Assembly (NCBI RefSeq): GCF_018881855.1
Contig: NZ_JACVPN010000005.1
Location: 124,001 to 188,000 of the forward strand
DNA from: Polynucleobacter sp. MWH-Berg-3C6
GTDB lineage: Bacteria > Pseudomonadota > Gammaproteobacteria > Burkholderiales > Burkholderiaceae
DNA: 64,000 bases
Direction: 5' to 3'
The notes below the pieces were generated by a model. The model was not told the origin of the DNA and made no database searches. It saw nothing but the letters and a program-made list of their open reading frames with translations. Positions 10,246-20,058 of the stretch are shown piece after piece; the stretch's first letter is position 1; every line of letters begins with the position of its first letter. A program made the translations under genes and the position numbers.

Positions 10246-10613
10246 TATTGAGTCTCGTCTTTGCGATCACTGTCCACAGCTTGATCGATCAATCGAGACA
10301 TCTCTATGCCGTGCTCTACTGAGCTGTCATAGTGAAAGTGCAAAGTTGGCACGGTATGAATATGCAAACGCTTAAATAATAAGGAGTGCAAATAACCCGC
10401 TTTTTCTTGAAGTGCTTTTAAAGCATACTCAGGTTCAGCGCCTAAAACAGTAAAGAATACTTTGGCATGCGCTAAATCAGGCGTAAGCTCAATACTTTGC
10501 AAAGTAATTAAGCCTACGCTTGGACTACGCAACTCACGTGGAATGAGCTCGGCCAGGTCTCGCTGAATTTGATCGGCGAGACGCTGGTTACGATGTGGAC
10601 TAGATTTATGCAT
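10245..10613 (-). CDS. rbfA: 30S ribosome-binding factor RbfA
   Basis: A 122-residue KH-like factor that binds the 30S subunit late in assembly. [21 protein letters not shown] at the N-terminus and [25 protein letters not shown] near the C-terminus are typical. It lies 19 bp after infB and overlaps truB by one base, the usual betaproteobacterial order. Confidence 0.96.
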   Translation of the reverse strand: MHKSSPHRNQRLADQIQRDLAELIPRELRSPSVGLITLQSIELTPDLAHAKVFFTVLGAEPEYALKALQEKAGYLHSLLFKRLHIHTVPTLHFHYDSSVEHGIEMSRLIDQAVDSDRKDETQ

Positions 10614-10632
10614 GCTGTAAAACGAATCTGGC

Positions 10633-13371
10633 TTAGAGTGAACGCGCTACTTCAGTAACTTCGAACACCTCGAGCTGATCGCCTTCTTTAATGTCGTTGT
10701 AGCCTTTTAATGACAGACCACACTCAACACCGGCACGGACTTCTTTCGCATCATCTTTAAAGCGCTTGAGTGAATCGAGCTCACCGGACCAGACAACCAC
10801 GTTGTCACGCAAGAGGCGAACGCTTGAAGTACGTTTAACAACACCGTCAACCACCAAGCAACCAGCAATAGCACCCACTTTAGATACCAAGAAGACTTGA
10901 CGAATCTCAACGAGACCGGTGATCTCTTCTTTCTTATCAGGAGTCAACATGCCACTCAGAGCCAACTTCACCTCATCAACAGCATCATAAATAATGTTGT
11001 GATAACGAATATCTACGCCATTATTTTCAGCTAGCTTACGCGCTGCTGCATCTGCACGTGAGTTAAAGCCAATGATGACGGCTTTAGAGGCAACCGCTAA
11101 GTTCACGTCAGTCTCGGTAATACCACCCACAGCTGCGTGAACAATTTGCACTTTGACTTCTGGTGTAGAGAGCTTCATTAAGGATTGTGACAAGGCTTCT
11201 TGTGAACCCTGTACGTCTGCCTTGATGATCAATGGCAACAACTTCGCTTCAACAGCGCCCTCTTCCATGTTTTCCATCATGGTCTCGAGCTTGAATGCCT
11301 GCTGTTTGGCCAACTTCACATCACGGAACTTGCCTTGACGGAACAGTGCAATCTCACGAGCCTTACGCTCATCAGGTACTACCTGCACTGATTCACCGGC
11401 AGCAGGGACTTCAGCCAAACCTTGAATCTCGACTGGAATAGATGGTCCAGCCTCATTACATGGCTTACCGTTTTCATCCATCATCGCGCGGACACGACCG
11501 AATGTAGAGCCGGCCAAAAGCATATCGCCACGCTTGAGCGTTCCAGACTGAACCAAAATAGTTGCAACTGGACCCTTACCTTTATCCAAACGCGCCTCAA
11601 TGACTAAGCCTTGTGCTGGAGCATCTTTAGCAGCCTTGAGTTCTAAAATTTCGGCTTGCAAGAGAACGTTCTCTAGTAAAGCATCAATGCCCTCACCTGT
11701 TTTTGCAGATACTGGAATAAATGGCACGTCGCCACCGTATTCTTCAGGCACAACCTGCTCTGCTACTAACTCAGTCTTGACGCGCTCAGAATTAGCTTCC
11801 GGCTTATCAATCTTGTTGATGGCAACAACCAAAGGTACGGCACCAGCAATCGCATGGTGAATCGCTTCTTTGGTTTGTGGCATCACGCCGTCATCTGCTG
11901 CTACTACCAAGATCACAATATCGGTCGCCTTAGCACCGCGAGCTCGCATTGCCGTAAAGGCTTCGTGACCTGGGGTATCCAAGAAGGTAATCATGCCGCG
12001 TGGAGTTTCTACGTGGTATGCGCCAATGTGTTGGGTAATACCACCAGCCTCACCGGTAGCCACTTTAGCTGCACGAATCTTATCGAGCAAAGAAGTTTTA
12101 CCGTGGTCAACGTGACCCATCACAGTAACGACTGGAGGACGCGGTAGTAACTCCGCATCATGACCATCAGTACCGAGATCCAAATCTGGATCATCTAATT
12201 TCGCTGCATGGGCTTTATGACCCATCTCTTCGACAATGATCATTGCGGTATCTTGATCAAGCACTTGGTTGATGGTGACCATTTGGCCCATACCCATCAG
12301 CAGCTTAATCACTTCTGCACTCTTCACCGCCATTGCATGAGCTAACTCAGCAACAGTAATGGTTTCAGGAACATGGACATCACGCACCACTGGTTCTGTT
12401 GGAACCTGGAAGTTTGTGTCGACATTGGCTTCAGCAATTTGACGTTGCTTCTTACGACCGCCGCCAGAGCGCCAGCCACCAACACCACCAGATACATCGC
12501 CACGAGTTTTAAGGCCGCCCGGTTTCTTGGCGCCTTCTTCTTGCCAAGTAGACGATGTCTCTGAAGACTTGATTGTTTTGCCCCCAACTTTAGCTGGAGA
12601 TTTTTTCTTGTCTTCTGCACCTTCTGCTTTGGCAGGTTTATGCAAAGTACCCTTTTTCGCTTCTTCAGCAGCAACCTCGCTCGGCGCTTTCAGAACACGA
12701 GCTGGTGCACTCATCATGTCGCGAATAGCCAAGGCTTCGGCCTCAGCAGCAGCACGACGCACACGAATTTCAGCTAACTCTTTTTCTTTGCTAGCCGCTA
12801 AATCCTTTGCAGCCTTTTCAGTCTTTGCTTTTTTCTCAGCAGCTGCAGGAGCTTCATCCGCTTTTACATCACTCTCAGCAGGCTGTGCAGCTTCTTTTTG
12901 ACGAGCATCTTCTGCTGCCTTCATTTCCGCTTCTTGACGAGCTAACAACTCAGCTTGGCGAGTGGCTTCAGCTGCGCGTTTTTCTAATTCTTCTTCCGAC
13001 AGAATTGGTTTTCCTGCTTTAGCTGGTGCTGCCTTTACAGGAGCCTCATCGGCCACAGGCGCTTTATCTCCAGCCTTTACTAACACACGCTTTTTACGTA
13101 CTTCAACCTGAACGGTACGAGTGCGTCCAGCAGAATCCGCCTGGCGAATCTCAGAGCTCTCGCGCTTGATTAAAGTAATCTTTTTACGAGCGCCAGCCTC
13201 AACATTACCGTGTGCTTTTTGCAAATGCTCAAGCAGAACAGTTTTGTCTTTTTCGGTAATGCTCTCATCCTCAGAACCCTTATCGATACCAGCTGCCTTC
13301 AATTGCTCCAAGAGGTCAGCTGCGGTTCTTTTAAGTTCCTTAGCGAGTACTTTTACTGTTGTTGTTGCCAT
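10633..13371 (-). CDS. infB: Translation initiation factor IF-2
   Basis: A 912-residue GTPase that delivers initiator tRNA to the 30S subunit. Residues 1-50 hold the small IF2 N-terminal helical domain, followed by a long charged, Ala/Lys/Glu-rich linker (about 100-300) typical of Burkholderiales IF2. A second IF2_N module lies at about 335-390. The G domain starts with GHVDHGKT (419-426), with DTPGHEAF and NKIDKPEA as G3 and G4. The C-terminal EF-Tu-like and C2 domains are complete. It lies 13 bp after nusA. Confidence 0.98.
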   Translation of the reverse strand: MATTTVKVLAKELKRTAADLLEQLKAAGIDKGSEDESITEKDKTVLLEHLQKAHGNVEAGARKKITLIKRESSEIRQADSAGRTRTVQVEVRKKRVLVKAGDKAPVADEAPVKAAPAKAGKPILSEEELEKRAAEATRQAELLARQEAEMKAAEDARQKEAAQPAESDVKADEAPAAAEKKAKTEKAAKDLAASKEKELAEIRVRRAAAEAEALAIRDMMSAPARVLKAPSEVAAEEAKKGTLHKPAKAEGAEDKKKSPAKVGGKTIKSSETSSTWQEEGAKKPGGLKTRGDVSGGVGGWRSGGGRKKQRQIAEANVDTNFQVPTEPVVRDVHVPETITVAELAHAMAVKSAEVIKLLMGMGQMVTINQVLDQDTAMIIVEEMGHKAHAAKLDDPDLDLGTDGHDAELLPRPPVVTVMGHVDHGKTSLLDKIRAAKVATGEAGGITQHIGAYHVETPRGMITFLDTPGHEAFTAMRARGAKATDIVILVVAADDGVMPQTKEAIHHAIAGAVPLVVAINKIDKPEANSERVKTELVAEQVVPEEYGGDVPFIPVSAKTGEGIDALLENVLLQAEILELKAAKDAPAQGLVIEARLDKGKGPVATILVQSGTLKRGDMLLAGSTFGRVRAMMDENGKPCNEAGPSIPVEIQGLAEVPAAGESVQVVPDERKAREIALFRQGKFRDVKLAKQQAFKLETMMENMEEGAVEAKLLPLIIKADVQGSQEALSQSLMKLSTPEVKVQIVHAAVGGITETDVNLAVASKAVIIGFNSRADAAARKLAENNGVDIRYHNIIYDAVDEVKLALSGMLTPDKKEEITGLVEIRQVFLVSKVGAIAGCLVVDGVVKRTSSVRLLRDNVVVWSGELDSLKRFKDDAKEVRAGVECGLSLKGYNDIKEGDQLEVFEVTEVARSL

Positions 13372-13384
13372 GCACTACTTCCTC

Positions 13385-14866
13385 TCATGAAGTAAACCAA
13401 TGTTCGCGCGCTTTCATGATGAGCGTTTTCGCAGTTTCTTCGTCAATTTGTGTCGCCTCAACTAGCTCATCAACAGCTAGTTCAGCAAGGTCGTCACGGG
13501 TGTGAACTTGATTGTCAGCAAGCTTAGCAATCAATTCTGTTGTCATTCCTTCTAAAGAACGCAAGTCTTGGGAAACTTCACCAATACGCTCTTCTTTTGC
13601 CAACTCCATCGTCAACAAGGAATCACGAGCACGAGTACGTAACTCATTCACAGTATCTTCATCGAATGAATCGATCTCTAACATTTCAGAAAGCGGTACA
13701 TAAGCCACTTCTTCCAATGTGTTGAAACCTTCTTCAATCAAAATATCAGCGACTTCTTGGTCAACGTCTAATTTATCCATGAACAACTGACGTACAGAGG
13801 AAGCTTCTTTTTCTGTTTTCTCAGCAGACTCTTCTGGAGTCATGATGTTGATCTGCCAACCAGTCAAATCACTTGCCAAACGAACGTTCTGTCCACTACG
13901 GCCAATGGCAATCGCTAAGTTCTCTTCATCAACCACCACATCCATCGCGTGACGCTCTTCGTCCACCACGATTGAAGATACTTGTGCTGGAGCCAAAGCA
14001 CCAATCACAAACTGCGCTGGATCTTCAGACCACAACACAATATCCACTGCCTCGCCTGCAACTTCGTTGCGCACTGCAGTAACGCGAGTGCCACGAACAC
14101 CAACACAGGTACCAATTGGATCGATACGCTTGTCATAAGTCACAACAGCAATCTTGGCACGGATACCAGGGTCACGGGCTGCGCCCTTAATCTCTAATAG
14201 GCCCTGCTCCATTTCTGGAACTTCGTTCTCAAACAACTTGATCAAAAAGTCTGGGCAAGTACGAGAAAGTTCAATTTGTGGACCACGTGCTTCACGATCC
14301 ACCTTGAGGATGTAGGCACGTACACGATCACCAGAACGTAAATTCTCTTTTGGAATCATTTGATCGCGACGCAATAAAGCTTCAACACGACCAGATTCAA
14401 TAATCAAACCATTCTTGTCAGCACGCTTTACGGTACCGGTCATGACTTTTTCGCCACGCTCAAGGTAGTCGTTCAAGATTTGCTCACGCTCAGCATCACG
14501 AATACGTTGCAAGATCACTTGCTTAGCAGCTTGGGCACCAATACGGCCAAACGCTAAAGATTCAATCTGCTCTTCGATATAGTCGCCAACTTCCATGTCA
14601 GCAAGTTGCTCTTGAGCTTCGAACTGCAAAATCTCTTTATCAGGCTCTTGCAGACCAGCTTCGTTGGGAACAACCAACCAGCGACGGAAGGTTTCGTATT
14701 CGCCTGACTCACGGTCAATCGATACACGAATATCCACATCTTCGTTGGGATAACGTTTTTTAGTAGCTGAGGCCAGCGCCATCTCTAACGCCTCAAACAC
14801 AATAGCTTGATCAACGTTCTTTTCACGCGCTAGGGCGTCTGCCAACATGAGAACTTCTCGGCTCAT
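13385..14866 (-). CDS. nusA: Transcription termination/antitermination factor NusA
   Basis: Binds RNA polymerase and nascent RNA, affecting pausing, termination and antitermination. The 493 residues hold an N-terminal polymerase-binding domain, an S1 domain ([20 protein letters not shown] region), two KH domains ([32 protein letters not shown]) and two C-terminal acidic repeats, as in proteobacterial NusA. The start overlaps the rimP stop by ATGA, so translation is likely coupled. Confidence 0.97.
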   Translation of the reverse strand: MSREVLMLADALAREKNVDQAIVFEALEMALASATKKRYPNEDVDIRVSIDRESGEYETFRRWLVVPNEAGLQEPDKEILQFEAQEQLADMEVGDYIEEQIESLAFGRIGAQAAKQVILQRIRDAEREQILNDYLERGEKVMTGTVKRADKNGLIIESGRVEALLRRDQMIPKENLRSGDRVRAYILKVDREARGPQIELSRTCPDFLIKLFENEVPEMEQGLLEIKGAARDPGIRAKIAVVTYDKRIDPIGTCVGVRGTRVTAVRNEVAGEAVDIVLWSEDPAQFVIGALAPAQVSSIVVDEERHAMDVVVDEENLAIAIGRSGQNVRLASDLTGWQINIMTPEESAEKTEKEASSVRQLFMDKLDVDQEVADILIEEGFNTLEEVAYVPLSEMLEIDSFDEDTVNELRTRARDSLLTMELAKEERIGEVSQDLRSLEGMTTELIAKLADNQVHTRDDLAELAVDELVEATQIDEETAKTLIMKAREHWFTS

Positions 14867-15354
14867 GACTTTCTTCCTTTGAAATCAATAACAGGGACCA
14901 ACCGAGTCTTGTCGACCTCGGCTAAAGAAAACTCCAATTGAGAGGGCTGACCATCAGCACCCTCAAACACCAAACCAAATTTCGCATCAGGCGAATTCAA
15001 CTCACCAGTCAGCAAACCTTGCAACACACCACGAAAATTCTTGCGGGTACCAACAGCTACACGCAACTTCAAATCCACTTCCATTCCAGCAAAGCGCTCA
15101 AAATCTACTGCACTCTTTACAGGACGATCTAAGCCCGGTGAAGAAATCTCCAAACGCTCGTAAGGAATGTTCTCAACTGGCAAGGTGTAGCTCAGTTGAT
15201 GACTTACCTTCTCGCAATCGAGGACAGTAATCAAACGCTCGTAATCCGGGTTTTCAATCGTGACGCGCAGCAAACCTCCAGCTTCACGCTCAATATCTAC
15301 TAACGTGTAGCCTAAGTTTTCCAGCTCTGCAGAAATTACCTGCTGATCCTTCAC
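14863..15354 (-). CDS. rimP: Ribosome maturation factor RimP
   Basis: A 163-residue 30S assembly factor. It starts with GTG at 15354 preceded by AAGGGAAG. Family marks are [20 protein letters not shown] and the [10 protein letters not shown] motif shared by RimP proteins. It heads the rimP-nusA-infB-rbfA-truB-typA run. The preceding 150 bp carry a promoter, two hairpins and an intrinsic terminator whose T tract ends only 24 bp before the start, so expression may be controlled by attenuation. Confidence 0.95.
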   Translation of the reverse strand: MKDQQVISAELENLGYTLVDIEREAGGLLRVTIENPDYERLITVLDCEKVSHQLSYTLPVENIPYERLEISSPGLDRPVKSAVDFERFAGMEVDLKLRVAVGTRKNFRGVLQGLLTGELNSPDAKFGLVFEGADGQPSQLEFSLAEVDKTRLVPVIDFKGRKS

Positions 15355-15377
15355 AACTTCCCTTCATACCAAAATGG

Positions 15378-15404
15378 CAAAAAAAAATGGGCTTCAAAGC
15401 CCAT
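15378..15404 (-). terminator. Intrinsic terminator/attenuator just upstream of rimP
   Basis: On the minus strand ATGGGCT-TTGA-AGCCCAT is followed directly by nine T residues. It lies between the rimP promoter candidate and the rimP start, so read-through is needed for the operon. It may act as a leader attenuator. Confidence 0.75.
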
Positions 15405-15425
15405 ATTCTCGAAATTCAGAACAGG

Positions 15426-15455
15426 CCGACTTACGTTGATCGCAACATCAGTCGG
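15426..15455 (-). promoter_or_regulatory. Leader hairpin upstream of rimP
   Basis: The ends CCGACT and AGTCGG pair over 6 bp; inside, GTTG-CGAT-CAAC forms a second 4-bp stem, separated by a 3x3 internal loop. It sits between the first hairpin and the attenuator-like terminator and may be part of a regulatory leader. Confidence 0.45.
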
Positions 15456-15463
15456 TAACAACT

Positions 15464-15484
15464 AAAAACAGCAGAAGTCTGCTG
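15464..15484 (-). terminator. Hairpin with T run after rluB (or 5' hairpin of rimP leader)
   Basis: On the minus strand CAGCAG-ACTT-CTGCTG is followed by TTTTT. It lies 44 bp past the rluB stop and could end rluB transcripts. It also falls at the very 5' end of the transcript predicted from the TATAAT at 15500, so it may instead be a leader hairpin. Confidence 0.6.
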
Positions 15485-15494
15485 TAAGACCAAA

Positions 15495-15500
15495 ATTATA
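15495..15500 (-). promoter_or_regulatory. Consensus -10 (TATAAT) for rimP-nusA-infB operon
   Basis: A perfect TATAAT lies on the minus strand 29 bp past the end of rluB. No good TTGACA is seen at 16-18 bp spacing, so the promoter call rests on the -10 and its position 141 bp before rimP. Confidence 0.45.
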
Positions 15501-15528
15501 GCTGATTTTTAGGGAAAACTGTTAGAAA

Positions 15529-17298
15529 TCAGAAGCTTTCGCCTGGATTTCTCGGTTTTCTGGGGCCTTTGTTGAAGGGTTTTCGCCCTTTTGGCGCACC
15601 CCGTTTAGGGCCATTTCCAGGGCTTTGTGGGCTGGCAGTCACAAAAGCAGACTGGCCATGATGTACTTTTTTACCTTTATTGCGGCCTTGACCCTGTCCA
15701 TTTCCTCCCTGACCGGCACCCTGGCCAGGCCTACCGCCTTGGGTGCGACCACGGAAAGGACCACGCCCTTCACCTGAACCGCCTCCACCACCAGGTTTAC
15801 CGCCTCTACCTTGATGCGTCATGCCATTATGGCCACTCGCAAGGGTTAAGGCATCGCGTGAGCCCCAATAAGAAACTGAGGTTTGCATTGGATCGGGTTG
15901 GAAATCAGCGCCAGCAGGATTACGACTTTGGCCATTTGAATTTGGATTACGGCCCTTATCTTGTGGCTGTGGCATTTTTAAGCCGGCAGACTTCATCAAG
16001 TTATAGATACCGCCTGCCTCAATCTCTTCCCATTTGCCACGACGTAAGCGTGGAGGCAATAAGAAAATGCCATAACGGGTTCGGATTAAGCGAGATACCG
16101 TATGACCAACTGCTTCAAACATACGACGTACTTCGCGATTACGCCCCTCACTTAATGCAACGTGGTACCAACGATTAGCGCCGTCACCACCGCCCATTGC
16201 TAGGCGTAAGAATTTAGCCTGACCATCATCGAGCGTAATGCCACTCTTTAATTGCGCTGTATTTTCTTGGCTCAACTCACCCAAGATACGCACAGCATAT
16301 TCGCGTTCAACGCCGTAACGTGGATGCATTAAGCGATTTGCCAACTCACCAGAAGTGGTGAATAACAAAAGGCCTTCGGTATTAAAGTCCAGACGACCAA
16401 CAGCAATCCAGCGACCTTGACGTGGTTTTGGTAGGCGATCAAAAACTGTTGGACGACCTTCAGGATCCGATTGGCTAACAATCTCGCCAGCAGGCTTGTG
16501 ATACATGATGACGCGTGGCGGTTTAGTCTGAATCTTGCGATGGACTGGCTTGCCATTGATGCGCACTTGATCTGTTGGCCCAATACGCTGGCCTATATGT
16601 GCAGGCAATCCATTCACCGATACACGCCCTTGAACAATCAAGTCTTCCATATCTCGGCGTGAACCCATGCCAGCATCTGCTAATACTTTATGAAGCTTGA
16701 CGGTGTCTTCATCATCAGCCTCATCATCCAAACCATCGAGATCTGACCAAACCTCATCACGCAAACTGAGCGGTAATTCATCGATGTTGGCAAATTGCAA
16801 GCTGCTCATTTCTTCTTCTGTCGGTGCATCTGGATCTTCATGCTCACGTGAACGTTGTGCACGTTGGGCACGACGTTCTGCACCAGTCTGATGAGAAACC
16901 TCGCTCTCGTTTAGACCATCTGGATTTTTTACCTCTAATACTTCAGGAGCATCTAAAGCAGCATCAAATTCACCAGAAACTACGGAAGCAAATAGAGCTT
17001 CGCTTTCGGCAGGATTTGGAGCCAATTTGGCAGATTGATTACCTTGATTGTTACCACCCTCGCGCGGACCATTGCTTTCACCACCTTCGCGACGAGGCCG
17101 ATCCTTATTAAAAGGACGTTTCTTATTAAATGGATGCTTCCCCGAACCCGCACGGCGTGGATGTCTTGGGCCACGCTCACCACCTTCGCGACCTTCGGCT
17201 TTAATACCATCATCATTGGATGGGCCTGCGTCAGTACTAGATGGCGTTACGGCTTGCTTTACTACCAGGGATGTATCGTTTTCGTTAGAGCTTGTCAT
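15529..17298 (-). CDS. rluB: 23S rRNA pseudouridine(2605) synthase RluB with long disordered tails
   Basis: A 589-residue RsuA-family pseudouridine synthase, about twice the size of the E. coli protein. The core spans about residues 195-435: S4 domain [22 protein letters not shown], then [21 protein letters not shown], and the catalytic [14 protein letters not shown] (Asp nucleophile). The first ~190 residues are Gly/Arg/Asn-rich then acidic, and the last ~140 are Gly/Lys/Arg-rich with several RGG-like tracts, suggesting extra RNA binding. Such tails are common in Burkholderiales RluB. It follows scpB after 3 bp. Confidence 0.93.
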   Translation of the reverse strand: MTSSNENDTSLVVKQAVTPSSTDAGPSNDDGIKAEGREGGERGPRHPRRAGSGKHPFNKKRPFNKDRPRREGGESNGPREGGNNQGNQSAKLAPNPAESEALFASVVSGEFDAALDAPEVLEVKNPDGLNESEVSHQTGAERRAQRAQRSREHEDPDAPTEEEMSSLQFANIDELPLSLRDEVWSDLDGLDDEADDEDTVKLHKVLADAGMGSRRDMEDLIVQGRVSVNGLPAHIGQRIGPTDQVRINGKPVHRKIQTKPPRVIMYHKPAGEIVSQSDPEGRPTVFDRLPKPRQGRWIAVGRLDFNTEGLLLFTTSGELANRLMHPRYGVEREYAVRILGELSQENTAQLKSGITLDDGQAKFLRLAMGGGDGANRWYHVALSEGRNREVRRMFEAVGHTVSRLIRTRYGIFLLPPRLRRGKWEEIEAGGIYNLMKSAGLKMPQPQDKGRNPNSNGQSRNPAGADFQPDPMQTSVSYWGSRDALTLASGHNGMTHQGRGGKPGGGGGSGEGRGPFRGRTQGGRPGQGAGQGGNGQGQGRNKGKKVHHGQSAFVTASPQSPGNGPKRGAPKGRKPFNKGPRKPRNPGESF

Positions 17299-17301
17299 TA
17301 A

Positions 17302-17982
17302 TTATTGTTTTGTTTCGTCTGATTGTTCAGACTCAGGGGTAACTTCTTCTACTACTTCATTTGCTGAATCTTCAACTACTTCTTGAGCTTCGTTGATGAT
17401 CACTGTTTCTACTGTGGCATCTGGATCAAATTCGATGATTGCTTGACCCAAGTGTTCTACAGCTGCCATTGGCGCTGCATCTTCCAAAATTGGCAAGCTT
17501 TGCAAGTTTGTCAAACTAAGGTCATCTAAAAATTGTTTGGTGGTGGCATATAAACCCGGGCGGCCAATCGTCTCTTTATGACCAATCACTTCCACCCAAC
17601 CACGATCTTCTAACTGCTTCATTACGTTACTACTTACAGCAACCCCACGAATTTCTTCAATCTCTCCGCGAGTAACAGGCTGACGGTAAGCAATAATGGC
17701 CAAGGTCTCCATCACCGCACGAGAATACTTCGGCGGCTTCTCGGGAGTGAGGCGATCTAAATACTCGCGCATCGACAAACGACTCTGAAAACGCCAACCG
17801 GTCGCAATGTGAACCAGCTCCATTCCTTTGTCATCCCAGGCACGCTGAATTTCCACCAGAGCTTCATCAATATCTGCTGTTGTGATGTCTTCAACAAACA
17901 ACCTAGATAGATCAGATACAGAGAGTGGTTCCTGTGCGCACAGGAGGGCTGTTTCAATAACGCGCTTGTTGTGATCGTCCAT
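17302..17982 (-). CDS. scpB: Segregation and condensation protein B
   Basis: The 226-residue kleisin-binding partner of the SMC-ScpA complex that compacts and segregates chromosomes. Two winged-helix domains are seen, with the conserved segments [27 protein letters not shown] and [27 protein letters not shown]. After residue ~185 the tail is acidic and low complexity ([18 protein letters not shown]). scpA is not next to it. It is co-directional with rluB (3-bp gap). Confidence 0.95.
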   Translation of the reverse strand: MDDHNKRVIETALLCAQEPLSVSDLSRLFVEDITTADIDEALVEIQRAWDDKGMELVHIATGWRFQSRLSMREYLDRLTPEKPPKYSRAVMETLAIIAYRQPVTRGEIEEIRGVAVSSNVMKQLEDRGWVEVIGHKETIGRPGLYATTKQFLDDLSLTNLQSLPILEDAAPMAAVEHLGQAIIEFDPDATVETVIINEAQEVVEDSANEVVEEVTPESEQSDETKQ

Positions 17983-17994
17983 AAAAGTCGGGCT

Positions 17995-18012
17995 ATCAGG
18001 AATTTTCCTGAT
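17995..18012. repeat. Perfect inverted repeat in the scpB 5' region
   Basis: ATCAGGAATTTTCCTGAT has 8-bp perfect arms, 13 bp before the scpB start. It could be an operator or a 5'-UTR hairpin. The rest of the 192-bp divergent region between scpB and the patatin gene holds a TACAAT 6 bp before the patatin ATG but no clear -35. Confidence 0.4.
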
Positions 18013-18174
18013 GAGGCTTTAAAAAATGTATTTCAGTAATGGGTTTGTGGTGTTCTCTAGCTACTACGACCAATCCATCTCATGAATTCTAGTTGGGGGA
18101 TTGATTCGCGCCGAAACGAAGTCCTTTTCGTTCACCGTGCAACCATTATAAGGTAGGCTCAATACAATAGCTAT

Positions 18175-19098
18175 ATGCACAATATTTCATCAAAACCCAG
18201 AATTGAGCCATTTATAGAGCCCAAATCACCAGAGCGCCGTCGCCTATTAGGGCTGGGCATTGGTGTTGGCAGCCTTCTTGGGGCAGCAGGCCTCTCCTCA
18301 TGCAGCATCATGGGGAGCAAAAAACCTGTCCTTGGCCTGGTGCTTGGTGCGGGTGCTGCCCGAGGCTTTGCCCATGTCGGGGTCATTAAGGCGCTAGAGG
18401 CGCAAGGCATCTACCCGGACATCGTTGTTGGTAGCAGCGCCGGTAGTGTGATTGCCGCCCTCCTCGCATCCGGGGCAAACGGCAATGACCTCAATCGCCT
18501 CGCCCTAAGTCTGGATGAAGCCACGATTGCAGACTGGGGTCTGCCATTTGTCGGTCGTTTTGGTGGCCTGATTAAAGGGGATGCCCTGCAAAACATGGTC
18601 AATCGCGAAGTGCAAAACAAAACGATTGAGCAAATGCGCATTCCGCTGGGCATCGTGGCAACCGAATTGCAATCAGGTAAAGGTGTCTTGTTTAGAAGCG
18701 GTAACACCGGACAAGCGGTTCGCGCATCGTGCAGCGTACCTGGCGTATTTCAGCCCACAGTGATTAGCGGCAAAGAATATGTTGATGGTGGCTTAGTGGC
18801 ACCAGTCCCAGTAAGTTATGCCAGACAGATGGGTGCCACCATTGTGATTGCCGTCAATATCTCCTCTGAACCAGTACATCAAGATGCTAGTGGCACTTTT
18901 GGAGTGCTACAGCACACCATCTCCATCATGCAAAAAAGTATTAATCAGTTCGAACTCAAGAGCGCCGATATTGTAATTACCCCGCAACTCAAGCAAATGA
19001 GTAGTGGTGATTTCAAATCCAGAAATGCAGCCATCCTTGCAGGAGAAGCTGCGGCACAAGAGCAAATGGGTTTAATTAAGGAAAAGCTGAGGGGTTAA
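18175..19098 (+). CDS. Patatin-like phospholipase (RssA type), probable lipoprotein
   Basis: A 307-residue serine lipase-like protein. The oxyanion-hole motif LVLGAGAARGFAHVG is followed by GSSAG with nucleophile Ser88; the catalytic Asp is in VDGGLVAPVPV near residue 203. The N-terminus PERRRLLGLGIGVGS followed by a hydrophobic run and lipobox LSSC (Cys43) suggests a Tat-type lipoprotein, so it probably acts at the cell envelope on phospholipids. It is divergent from scpB. Other RssA proteins are cytoplasmic, so the lipobox is a notable difference. Confidence 0.88.
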   Translation: MHNISSKPRIEPFIEPKSPERRRLLGLGIGVGSLLGAAGLSSCSIMGSKKPVLGLVLGAGAARGFAHVGVIKALEAQGIYPDIVVGSSAGSVIAALLASGANGNDLNRLALSLDEATIADWGLPFVGRFGGLIKGDALQNMVNREVQNKTIEQMRIPLGIVATELQSGKGVLFRSGNTGQAVRASCSVPGVFQPTVISGKEYVDGGLVAPVPVSYARQMGATIVIAVNISSEPVHQDASGTFGVLQHTISIMQKSINQFELKSADIVITPQLKQMSSGDFKSRNAAILAGEAAAQEQMGLIKEKLRG

Positions 19099-19108
19099 AA
19101 TAAAGACT

Positions 19109-19258
19109 ATGCGTATTAAAAACAAAAAGGATCAAAACGACTTCCAATGGACAAGGCTTGAATTAAAAGCCTCAGGCAAGATTAATTCCCTTCCGAAATC
19201 TTTACAGATCAAGCTAGCATCACGAAAACCCATTAACCCCACCACGGCCATGCCGTAA
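19109..19258 (+). CDS. Possible small basic protein, 49 aa
   Basis: An ATG at 19109 opens 49 codons to a TAA at 19256, filling the gap between the patatin gene and the convergent NlpC/P60 gene. The protein is Lys-rich and lacks a signal or membrane segment. GAGGGG lies 14 bp before the ATG, rather far for ribosome binding. I do not recognise it; it could be chance. Confidence 0.3.
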   Translation: MRIKNKKDQNDFQWTRLELKASGKINSLPKSLQIKLASRKPINPTTAMP

Positions 19259-19273
19259 GCAGTGAGATTTGAC

Positions 19274-19921
19274 TTACAAGTTACTTGACTTACGCTTGAG
19301 TTTTTTTACTTCGTTCAACAGCTCTTTACGTTCTGCGTCATTTAGAGTGTCGCTGCCATCTAAACGGCGTGCGCCATCAAAACGCTTATCCCAATAGAGG
19401 CTTCCAAGGTCATCAACACGAACAGTAGTTCCCTTGGATGGAGAGTGAATGAATTTGTTATCGCCAACATAAATGCCGACGTGTGAAAAAGTTAAACGCA
19501 TCGTATTAAAAAATACGAGATCACCTGGTTGCAACTCATCACGATTAATAGGTTTGCCAACACGACTCATTTGGGTTGATTTGCGTGGCAATAGAAATCC
19601 AAGTTTGTCTTTGAATACGTAGCCAACAAAACTACTGCCATCTAATCCAGACTGAGGCAATTCTGTATCGGAGCGATAACGTACGCCGATCACTTCCATA
19701 GCGCGATCAATTAACTCTTCTGATTTCCCGGAAACAGTATCGACCAAGCGATCAGACACACGAGAAAGATAAGAGCGCCCAGCCTGAAACATGCTTTCTT
19801 TTGGAACCACCGCTTCTGCAGGGGCGTCACTAGGCGCATCGACCGCGTAGGTCGACACAGAAACCGCTAAGCCCAAGGCAAAGCCAAGGAGCTTTAAAAG
19901 TAGCGCTTTTTTCAGTGACAT
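19274..19921 (-). CDS. NlpC/P60-family protein lacking the catalytic Cys
   Basis: A 215-residue exported protein with a signal peptide (about 1-26). The NlpC/P60 (C40) fold is recognisable from RKSTQMSRVGKPINRDELQPGDLVFF and the catalytic-His segment FSHVGIYVGDNKFIHSP. However, the motif that should read DCSGF reads DGSSF (residues 94-98): Gly95, codon GGC at 19639-19637, replaces the nucleophilic Cys, and the preceding YRYGG-like segment is also altered. It is therefore unlikely to cut peptidoglycan and may bind it or regulate another enzyme. The C-terminus is Lys-rich. Confidence 0.85.
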   Translation of the reverse strand: MSLKKALLLKLLGFALGLAVSVSTYAVDAPSDAPAEAVVPKESMFQAGRSYLSRVSDRLVDTVSGKSEELIDRAMEVIGVRYRSDTELPQSGLDGSSFVGYVFKDKLGFLLPRKSTQMSRVGKPINRDELQPGDLVFFNTMRLTFSHVGIYVGDNKFIHSPSKGTTVRVDDLGSLYWDKRFDGARRLDGSDTLNDAERKELLNEVKKLKRKSSNL

Positions 19922-20058
19922 CGGACCAGTTTAACAAAGAACCCTGAATTAACCAAGCCTTGACTTTAGTCTTAAGTCTTTGTTTATAAAGATAATTTAT
20001 CCTTAAATTGGGGCAAATGCACCAATTTAGCCCATTTAAAGGCCATTTTGACACCCTA

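Noticed and set aside
15627..16178. 183-codon plus-strand frame opposite rluB
   Set aside because: Lies wholly within the low-complexity and catalytic coding region of rluB, has no ribosome site and its product resembles nothing.
17995..18012. ATCAGGAA/TTCCTGAT hairpin as a terminator
   Set aside because: No T run follows on either strand and no gene ends there; kept only as an inverted repeat.
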